This document shows, one piece after another, positions 33,388 to 39,843 of a stretch of 47,551 nt of DNA. The position numbers and the translations under genes were made by a program. Source of the DNA: Muribaculaceae bacterium (GTDB lineage: Bacteria; Bacteroidota; Bacteroidia; Bacteroidales; Muribaculaceae); assembly GCA_017626045.1 (NCBI GenBank), contig JAGAJP010000062.1, positions 1 through 47,551 of the forward strand, in the 5' to 3' direction. The first letter of the stretch is position 1. Each line of letters begins with the position of its first letter. The notes beneath the pieces were generated by a model. The model saw only the letters and a program-made list of their open reading frames with translations. It did no database searches and had not been told where the DNA came from.

Positions 33388-33452
33388 AATGTCACATGGT
33401 TTGAAGCGAAGTGTTGCACCGCTATTGAAAGATGCTTGCAAGTCTTGACTTG

Positions 33453-33515
33453 TTGCCAAAAGTGAATATTTTAAACCACATTTGGCAATAGGTCGATTAT
33501 TTTTTATTATATTTG
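33453..33515 (+). promoter_or_regulatory. Palindrome R4 overlapping the promoter of ATPase cassette 2
   Basis: TTGCCAAAAGTG (33453-33464) pairs with CACATTTGGCAA (33477-33488), one mismatch. The -7 box TATATTTG is at 33508-33515, so the right arm of the palindrome occupies the -33 region. This looks like an operator built from the cassette repeat. The ATG follows at 33533. Confidence 0.6.
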
Positions 33516-33532
33516 CAGAAAATTAGATTCAT

Positions 33533-34954
33533 ATGGTTATAGGGCGCATTGAGGAAATCAGTAAGCTGAGGCGGGCATATGCCTCAGAATATTCGGAATT
33601 TGTAGCTGTGTATGGCAGACGCCGCATAGGGAAGACGTTTCTTATTAGAGAAACCTTTCAAAATATGTTCACCTTCCAATATACTGGGATAATAAATGTT
33701 TCAAGCAAGGTTCAACTGCGAGAATTCTATAATAGCCTTATTCAGCAAGGACTTTCTCCAAAGGAGGCGGATCCAAAAAATTGGTTTGATGCCTTTCATC
33801 TTCTTGAAAGTCTCATCTCGGCGTCTGGTCAAAGGCGCAAAGTAATATTCATAGACGAGATGCCCTGGATGGACACCCCAAACTCCCGCTTCATCCCAGC
33901 TTTTGAACATTTCTGGAACGGATGGGCTTCTGCCAGAAAAGATATTCTGCTGATTGTGTGCGGGAGTGCTACCTCTTGGATAATAAACAAGATTTTCCGA
34001 AACATAGGAGGCCTATATAACCGCGTGACCTATAAAATCCGGCTTAACCAGTTCTCTTTACATGATTGTGAAGAATTGGTCAAAAGCATGCATCTGCCAT
34101 TTTCAAGAAATATGATTTTAGAGGGCTATATGGCAATGGGAGGTGTCCCATACTATTGGACCAGACTTGAACCGGCAAAAAGTATCGGGCAAAACATAAA
34201 TGACCTTTTTCTAAAAGAGGGGGGAGAGCTGAGAAATGAGTTCAGTTTCATTTACGCCTCAATGTTTAAAAGCCCTGAAAAATATATAAAGGTAGTAGAA
34301 GCCCTTGCCGGGAAAAAATCCGGACTGACCCGAGATGAAATTATAATGAAAAGCAAACTCAGTAGCAATGGCTCTTTAAGCAACATACTTGAAAATCTGA
34401 TAGAGTGTGGTTTTGTCAGAAAATACTGCCACCTTGACAAACGGCTGAAAGATGCTATGTATCAGCTCGTGGACTGCTATACCCTTTTTTATTACCAGTT
34501 TATAAAAATGGCTCATGGAATTGACGAGGAATATTGGGTGAGGACAATGCAGACTCCGGCATACCACACATGGTGTGGCATTGCTTTTGAGAGAGTCTGT
34601 CTTCTTCATACCAGGCAGATTAAGTCTGCCATTGGAATTTCCGGAATCTTGGCAAATCTATATTCATGGTTTGTCAGGAAGAATGAAGAACATCCGGGGG
34701 TTCAGATAGATCTGGTAATCGACAGAGCTGACAATGTCATTAATATATGTGAGATGAAATATGCGCCGGAAGGATATCATCTTACAAGCGCAGAACTCAG
34801 TAAAATAAAAAAAAGGCTAAGTGTCTTCAGACTGTATATCCCTCGTAGCAAAGCAGTTTTGCCGGTCCTCATTAGTTCCAATGGAATAATACCCAATAAC
34901 AACTCCTTCGAGATTCCAATTCAAGTTTCCGGAGATCAACTTTTTCAACCCTGA
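33533..34954 (+). CDS. ATPase_2/DUF234-type ATP-binding protein, paralogue of the one at 18481
   Basis: 473 residues with the same layout as its paralogue: Walker A in AVYGRRRIGKTFLIR, Walker B-like VIFIDEMPWMDTP, LIVCGSATSWI, a winged-helix region (LAGKKSGLTRDEIIMKSKLS), the DUF234 segment YQLVDCYTLFYYQFI, and a C-terminal VQIDLVIDRAD plus NICEMKYA giving a D...ExK nuclease-like core. It appears intact. It is bracketed by palindromes R3/R4 and R5 and seems monocistronic. The biochemical role of this family is not known. Confidence 0.85.
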   Translation: MVIGRIEEISKLRRAYASEYSEFVAVYGRRRIGKTFLIRETFQNMFTFQYTGIINVSSKVQLREFYNSLIQQGLSPKEADPKNWFDAFHLLESLISASGQRRKVIFIDEMPWMDTPNSRFIPAFEHFWNGWASARKDILLIVCGSATSWIINKIFRNIGGLYNRVTYKIRLNQFSLHDCEELVKSMHLPFSRNMILEGYMAMGGVPYYWTRLEPAKSIGQNINDLFLKEGGELRNEFSFIYASMFKSPEKYIKVVEALAGKKSGLTRDEIIMKSKLSSNGSLSNILENLIECGFVRKYCHLDKRLKDAMYQLVDCYTLFYYQFIKMAHGIDEEYWVRTMQTPAYHTWCGIAFERVCLLHTRQIKSAIGISGILANLYSWFVRKNEEHPGVQIDLVIDRADNVINICEMKYAPEGYHLTSAELSKIKKRLSVFRLYIPRSKAVLPVLISSNGIIPNNNSFEIPIQVSGDQLFQP

Positions 34955-35037
34955 TAATAAGAATTCCTGTATCTTCGCGTTCTCCTGTCAAGACATCGCC
35001 ATGATTGCCGGTATCCGAGAATCCAGATAAAAAGCAT

Positions 35038-35087
35038 CCGACTCGTTGCCAAAAGTGGCATCTGAAGCCCACTTTTGGCAACGGGTC
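35038..35087 (+). repeat. Palindromic repeat R5
   Basis: A 15-bp perfect stem (CGTTGCCAAAAGTGG at 35044-35058 with 35069-35083) around a 10-base spacer, with partial outer pairing as in R3. It follows the ATPase stop by about 90 bp. Confidence 0.85.
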
Positions 35088-35104
35088 GAGTTTGTCCCTG
35101 CGTG

Positions 35105-35226
35105 AGAATCCCCGATAGCCCCTGGTAGGGACGCTCGGTCGAGCGTCCTCCGGCTGATACAGCAGTCGCTTCATGATGTCGTAAGGGAGGCGGATTATTT
35201 GAGGCAAAGGGTTCTGATATGTTAAA
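35105..35226 (+). repeat. Left composite repeat of the nuclease cassette
   Basis: It contains CCTGGTAG then the palindrome GGACGCTCGGTCGAGCGTCC (35129-35148). A second conserved block follows at 35172-35226, starting CATGATGTCGT and ending TGATATGTTAAA. Confidence 0.85.
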
Positions 35227-35260
35227 AATGACCTACATAATCGCACCTATGTTTTTTCGA

Positions 35261-35311
35261 TATGTTTTGCAACATAATAGGTTGCCTTCTCAAAAATTCT
35301 TTGTAACTTTG
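35261..35311 (+). promoter_or_regulatory. Promoter and possible operator of the nuclease gene
   Basis: GTTG (35281-35284), 19 bp, TAACTTTG (35304-35311) is a good -33/-7 promoter. Just upstream is a perfect palindrome TATGTTTTGCAACATA (35261-35276), a likely repressor or activator site. The ATG is at 35389, so the leader is about 70 nt. Confidence 0.6.
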
Positions 35312-35388
35312 CACATTTCAAACTCTCTGACAGTCATTGCAGGCTCGCCAGCCTTCAGATAATTGCAGCCTGAGTTTTTAAAACACCT

Positions 35389-36480
35389 ATGGATATGACG
35401 CCGAATAAGATTGACAAAGTATTGGATTCCACCATTGATGCACTCTACAGTCGTGCATCATCCGTCATTGAGCAGGCTCGTGAGTCAGCCTATCGGCAGG
35501 TCAATGAAGCCCTGGTAAAAAGGAATTGGGATCTTGGAAAGCTGATTGCCGAAGAAGAACTCAACGGTCAGGATAGAGCAATTTACGGAGCATCCGTTAT
35601 CAAAGGTCTATCGAAAAGGCTTACGGCAACTTATGGAAAAGGCTTTACCAAAAGTTACCTGTATAGTTTCATGACTTTCTATAAGAATAATGAAGGTGAG
35701 ATTTTCCAAACAGTGTTTGGAAAATCCCGTCCTCTTCTGTCGTGGTCACATTATTTTGTGCTGACTCAAGAATTAAATGCTGATGCTCGTGCATGGTATG
35801 AACAAGAAGCATTGAGGCAAAATTGGGGCGTTCGCACCCTTCAGCGTAATGTAAGTTCTCAATATTATCATCGCATACTCGCTTCCCAGCGTAAGGACCT
35901 TGTGGAAAATGAGATGCTTGAGCTGACGGCTTCCCTGGAGAATCCGGATCCGACGGAATTCATCAAGAATCCTGTTATCGGAGAATTTTTAGGTTTTACT
36001 GCCGATTCAGCTTACCGCGAGTCAGATCTTGAACAGGCCATAATTGACAATCTTGAGAAGTTTCTGCTTGAAATGGGCAAAGGCTTTGCATTTGTAGCGC
36101 GCCAGCAGCATATACATACAGAAAAGAAAGATTATTTCATTGACCTCGTATTTTACAATTATATCCTTAAATGTTTTGTACTTATAGACTTAAAGACTTC
36201 TGTCATCGAACATCAGGATGTCGGACAGATGGACATGTATGTCAGAATGTATGATGAGCGGAAGAGGGGCAAGGACGATAATCCCACCATAGGCATTCTA
36301 TTATGTGATGATACCGACGAGGATATAGCCCGCTATTCGGTGCTTCATGACAACGATCATCTCTTTATGTCAAAGTATATGCTATATTTGCCATCGCCTG
36401 ACCAACTCCGGGCAGAGATAGAGCGTCAGAAGGCCATCTTTTTCCTTAAAGAAAAATCACGCAACGATGCCGAAGAGTAA
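35389..36480 (+). CDS. PDDEXK nuclease of the YhcG/DUF1016 family
   Basis: 363 residues. The N-terminal DUF1016 helical domain includes NWDLGKLIAEEE and YGASVIKGLSKRL. The C-terminal nuclease domain has ESDLEQAIIDNLEKFLLEMG, VARQQHI, the catalytic Asp in YFIDLVFYN and the D-x-K pair in CFVLIDLKT, then GQMDMYVRMYDE. This is the conserved core of the family, whose members are predicted DNA or RNA nucleases often found on accessory islands. Length is normal and the gene looks intact. It is monocistronic and enclosed by direct repeats. Confidence 0.9.
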   Translation: MDMTPNKIDKVLDSTIDALYSRASSVIEQARESAYRQVNEALVKRNWDLGKLIAEEELNGQDRAIYGASVIKGLSKRLTATYGKGFTKSYLYSFMTFYKNNEGEIFQTVFGKSRPLLSWSHYFVLTQELNADARAWYEQEALRQNWGVRTLQRNVSSQYYHRILASQRKDLVENEMLELTASLENPDPTEFIKNPVIGEFLGFTADSAYRESDLEQAIIDNLEKFLLEMGKGFAFVARQQHIHTEKKDYFIDLVFYNYILKCFVLIDLKTSVIEHQDVGQMDMYVRMYDERKRGKDDNPTIGILLCDDTDEDIARYSVLHDNDHLFMSKYMLYLPSPDQLRAEIERQKAIFFLKEKSRNDAEE

Positions 36481-36483
36481 GGG

Positions 36484-36645
36484 AATTCCCGATAACCTGG
36501 TAGGGACGCTCGGTCGAGCGTCCTCAGCACTGAGTCGGCATGTAGCCAAAGGACAGCCGTCAATCAAATAATCCGTTCCTGCAATTGCATCATGATGTCG
36601 TTGACGAGGAGGATTATTCGAAGCAAAGGGCTTTGATATGTTAAA
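36484..36645 (+). repeat. Right composite repeat of the nuclease cassette
   Basis: It begins just after the nuclease stop. The palindrome GGACGCTCGGTCGAGCGTCC is at 36504-36523 and the second block at 36591-36645. The spacer between the two blocks is longer than in the left copy. Confidence 0.85.
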
Positions 36646-36778
36646 TATTGAGGCATTTTCTCGTAATTGAGTCACTGCAGATGGTCTAAAATGATAAGTT
36701 TATGGTGTATTAATATTTTTTAAGACTTGATGACGATAATTTATCATTTAAATAGTATGGATTGTCTATAAATTTTAG

Positions 36779-37107
36779 TAATTTTGCGTTGATCATACGC
36801 CGTGAGACTCCAATAGGAGCCGGAACGAGGGTGGTCATTATAATATGAGAAGCGTTTACTGCGCTTGATTCTTGGCTATCAGAAATGTGGCAGTTTCTTA
36901 ATCATCGTCAAGAATGAAGTAACGGTAGATGTCTCGGGTATGATTTTATACCTATAGGAGAATAAAACCATAATGGTTGATTGCTCCCCATGGTGTCATA
37001 TATCATACGGCGTAGGCTCTACGTTACTCGTTCTACGATGAAACGGCGATGCCACATGCCATGATAGCGGGACGAGTAACAGTACGGATCCTGCGCTTTT
37101 TTTGTTA
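36779..37107 (+). ncRNA. Long structured leader RNA ahead of the Hsp70 operon
   Basis: A -7 box TAATTTTG (36779-36786) is followed by about 310 nt without a convincing frame, ending in CTGCGC and seven T. Complementary pairs include GATC (36791-36794) with 37087-37090 plus flanking GCG/CGC as a closing helix; TACGCCGT (36796-36803) with ACGGCGTA (37007-37014); and GTTACTCGT (37023-37031) with ACGAGTAAC (37072-37080). Local hairpins include GGTAT/ATACC near 36940 and AACCAT/ATGGTT near 36970. It may be a separate RNA ending at the T-run or a regulatory leader of the operon that starts 45 bp later. Confidence 0.5.
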
Positions 37108-37151
37108 AACTATCATAGGCTAACAGGGATTCATGAGCCGTTTAACAAACC

Positions 37152-38918
37152 GTGACAATTCATATCATATCACAAAACCCATATCGCATACTGGGCGTTC
37201 TTTCCAACTCTCCTTTAAGAGAGAGGGTCGGTAATCAAAATCGCTTGACTGCGTTCGCAAAGGTTGGGAAAGAGGTCGCTTTCCCTAACGACTTTGCCAA
37301 GATTTTGACCGATAAACCGATTAGAAATCCGGAGAGCATTGCTGCGGCAAATACCGCTATAAACCTTGACAAAGACCAATTGAAGTATGCGCTCTTTTGG
37401 TTTATCAATTGTTCTCCTATGGATGGTATTGCATTGAAACATCTGCAAGCCGGAAACATAGAAAAAGCCAAAGAGATCTTTCAAAAGAAGGAAACATATT
37501 CTTCTTTAATCAATTCTGGGGTATTAGCTTTTATAGATGGCGATACAAATTCCGGTTTTAATAAAATTTCAAAAGTCATACATAATTCTCCCTATCGAAC
37601 AGAACTTTTAAACGCGTTAGCTATCGGCAATCTTCAACTTTCAGATGATGATATATCCGAAATGGTCATTTCGGAATTACTTAAGGAGATTTCTGCGAGT
37701 AAGCTTCTTTCTGCTTGTACGAATCCCACTGACCGTGCTATCGTAAGCAAGAAAGCCCTCGATGAGCCTATATCGGCAATTAACTCCGAAATAGCTATTG
37801 CCAAAAATGCTGACGCAAGAAATCCCGAAGCCAGTCTTGCAGCGGGTACTAAGCTGATGAACTCAACTAAAGTGCCATTAAAGGTAGTTAAAGATATTGC
37901 CGGAATTTCCAGTCCGCAATATCAAATGGTAGCTGACAATGTGGCAAAACAAGTGTTGCAATGTGGCATCAATTACTATAATAATGCACTTGATTCAGAT
38001 GTTGAGAGTCCTCGTAAGGCAATGGTGCTTCAGTCATACGCATTGTCAATTGCTGTTGGGCAACTCACAAAGGATAGATGCAAAGAGAATTGCGACATAT
38101 TGAAACAGGCTGTTGACAATATGCCTCCAGCCGAAGTCGCCATCGAGACGCGCAAGGTAAAAGAAGAATTGAAAAGGTTCTGTCAGTTACCAGACAAAAT
38201 TTCTCATTCGGTTGCTCTGCTTAACAATACCAAGCCTTTATTGCAAAAAATCAAGGCAAAACTTGGATCTACCAACGCATTCTATCTCTCGCTTTCAACA
38301 CAAGTTGTCGGTAATGCTTTGCACAACATCATTGAGGAAGTCAATCAAGCTCAGAATGTTTTCAGCTGCATGATTGAAGATTGTAAAAAAAGTGGTATTA
38401 GTCCCTCGTTAATGGGCTCTACGTTTCTTGATAGCTTAAAACGGGTTCTCAGAGATGCGTGGCAAGCAACCCTACAAATGGACTCTTTCGATATGGAGTA
38501 TGAGTTTAAGACAAAACGATATAATCCGAATCGACAGTCTCTTAAGGAGATGTGCGAAGGTCTTGGTATCTCTACTTATGATTCCACTCCTCGACCAGCG
38601 ACACGGACAGCTGCCAGTTTCGAAAACGTTCCTAAATATTCCACCCCTCGGCCATCGACACGAACAACTGTCAATTCCGAAAACGCTTCTATATCAAACA
38701 AATCAAATGCATCCTCATCTCAACCATCATCGATTAACAATTCTACAGATTCAAAAAAAGAATGGTATGAGAATGGATGTCTCGCTGCATTAGTGAACTG
38801 GATTGTGATAGGTTTAATTGCTGGAGGAATTTGTGTCGCTTATGATGGTGATTTTATTGCTGGATTTTTTATATCCGGTGTTATAGTCTTAATTTTTTCA
38901 CGTATTTTTTCTGATTGA
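37152..38918 (+). CDS. J-like N-terminus, helical repeat and C-terminal membrane anchor (first gene of Hsp70 operon)
   Basis: 588 residues from a GTG at 37152. The start NPYRILGVLSNSPLRERV resembles the first helix of a J domain, but the HPD tripeptide is absent, so it is at most J-like. A long helical middle follows (residues about 60-470, TPR-like in texture), then a Ser/Thr/Pro-rich linker and two hydrophobic C-terminal helices (CLAALVNWIVIGLIAGGICV and FIAGFFISGVIVLIFSRIF). That places the helical part in the cytosol, held at the membrane. It lies 7 bp before the next gene and two genes before an Hsp70. Co-chaperone is the best guess. Confidence 0.6.
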   Translation: MTIHIISQNPYRILGVLSNSPLRERVGNQNRLTAFAKVGKEVAFPNDFAKILTDKPIRNPESIAAANTAINLDKDQLKYALFWFINCSPMDGIALKHLQAGNIEKAKEIFQKKETYSSLINSGVLAFIDGDTNSGFNKISKVIHNSPYRTELLNALAIGNLQLSDDDISEMVISELLKEISASKLLSACTNPTDRAIVSKKALDEPISAINSEIAIAKNADARNPEASLAAGTKLMNSTKVPLKVVKDIAGISSPQYQMVADNVAKQVLQCGINYYNNALDSDVESPRKAMVLQSYALSIAVGQLTKDRCKENCDILKQAVDNMPPAEVAIETRKVKEELKRFCQLPDKISHSVALLNNTKPLLQKIKAKLGSTNAFYLSLSTQVVGNALHNIIEEVNQAQNVFSCMIEDCKKSGISPSLMGSTFLDSLKRVLRDAWQATLQMDSFDMEYEFKTKRYNPNRQSLKEMCEGLGISTYDSTPRPATRTAASFENVPKYSTPRPSTRTTVNSENASISNKSNASSSQPSSINNSTDSKKEWYENGCLAALVNWIVIGLIAGGICVAYDGDFIAGFFISGVIVLIFSRIFSD

Positions 38919-38925
38919 TTTACAA

Positions 38926-39831
38926 TTGAATATGAATCGAGTATATTTATATATCCTTTGCAGTGCAATTACTATTATTGCATTTTCGGCAAATGCATCA
39001 GATTCCTTGCAGGTGTGCCTTGACAAGATTCAGGCTACTGATGTTACTGTTCAAACCATTCAGCGCGAAAACGATGCCCTAAAAACAGAACTTAATTCTC
39101 TTAACTCTACCATCTCCGCGCAATCAAGTGAGATTGACTCTCTGAAATCGGTGTTAGAGGAAATTAACAACAGCGTTATAGTTCTTGGAGACAGTCTAGA
39201 CATCAATATATCCTCAGCTCGCGAACAGATACGGTCAAATTCAGATGCACTCAACCAAACCATTTCAGAAAAATCCCAGATTGGTATGTGGATTTTTATA
39301 GTGCTTGCTTTGGTTGTTGCTTCAATAGCTTTCATCTTTGGTAGACTGCTTGCCAAGCGTGGTAACGAGGTAACTTCCCTGTCTGCTAAAGCAGACAAAC
39401 TTAATGAGGAAATTGTAAATCGCCTCTCAACTGAAATGTCGGAACTGCAATCGATTTCTAAGCAGATAGGTTCTATCTCAACAGCAACAGACGGAGGAAT
39501 TGATACTGAACAAAAGCTTATAACAACGCTTGCCGACAGAATCACATTTATGGAGATGACTCTTTACAAAATGGATAGTTCAGTTCGTGGCCATAGGCAA
39601 CTCTCAAGGTCTATCAAGCAAATGAAAGATAATCTTCTTGCGAATGGTTACGAACTTGTCGATATGCTTGGCAAAGACTATCATGACGGCATGAAAGTTA
39701 CAGCTAACTTTGTTGAGGATGAAAATCTTCCAGAGGGTAAGCAGATTATCTCTGGAATTATCAAGCCTCAGATTAACTATCATGGCAAGATGATACAGTC
39801 TGCGCAAATAACTGTTAATCAAAACTTATAA
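38926..39831 (+). CDS. Membrane-anchored coiled-coil protein with a GrpE-like C-terminal domain
   Basis: 301 residues. An N-terminal signal or anchor (YLYILCSAITIIAFSANA) is followed by a periplasmic coiled coil (residues about 30-115), one membrane helix (MWIFIVLALVVASIAFIFG), a second cytosolic helix region, and a compact C-terminal domain of about 75 residues. That domain (LVDMLGKDYHDGMKVTANFV, then GKQIISGIIKPQINYHGKMI and SAQITVNQ) has the spacing of the GrpE beta domain, including a G-Y-like turn and a closing strand. Position directly before the Hsp70 gene fits a nucleotide-exchange role. The GrpE assignment is by eye. Confidence 0.6.
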   Translation: MNMNRVYLYILCSAITIIAFSANASDSLQVCLDKIQATDVTVQTIQRENDALKTELNSLNSTISAQSSEIDSLKSVLEEINNSVIVLGDSLDINISSAREQIRSNSDALNQTISEKSQIGMWIFIVLALVVASIAFIFGRLLAKRGNEVTSLSAKADKLNEEIVNRLSTEMSELQSISKQIGSISTATDGGIDTEQKLITTLADRITFMEMTLYKMDSSVRGHRQLSRSIKQMKDNLLANGYELVDMLGKDYHDGMKVTANFVEDENLPEGKQIISGIIKPQINYHGKMIQSAQITVNQNL

Positions 39832-39843
39832 TCTCAATACATC

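Larger units (their letters stand above)
33336..35083. mobile_element. Second ATPase/nuclease cassette flanked by palindromes
   Basis: Palindromes R3 and R4 (left) and R5 (right) surround one DUF234-type ATPase gene. R3 and R5 share the core CGxTGCCAAAAGTGG plus an outer CCGAC/GTCGG-type pair. Their core resembles AGCCAAATGTGG of cassette 1. No transposase is present. The unit is inferred from the repeated gene-plus-palindrome layout. Confidence 0.5.
35105..36645. mobile_element. YhcG-type nuclease cassette between direct repeats
   Basis: A composite repeat (palindrome plus a downstream block) occurs at 35105-35226 and again at 36484-36645, in the same orientation, with only the nuclease gene and its promoter between. 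This matches the gene-between-palindromes plan of the adjacent ATPase cassette, but with unrelated repeat sequence. Mobility is inferred. Confidence 0.5.

Noticed and set aside
33285..35083. Palindromes R3 and R5 as simple terminators
   Set aside because: They lack T-runs on the needed side, carry extended outer pairing and share half sites with R1, R2 and R4, so a repeat family explains them better. Termination as a side effect remains possible.
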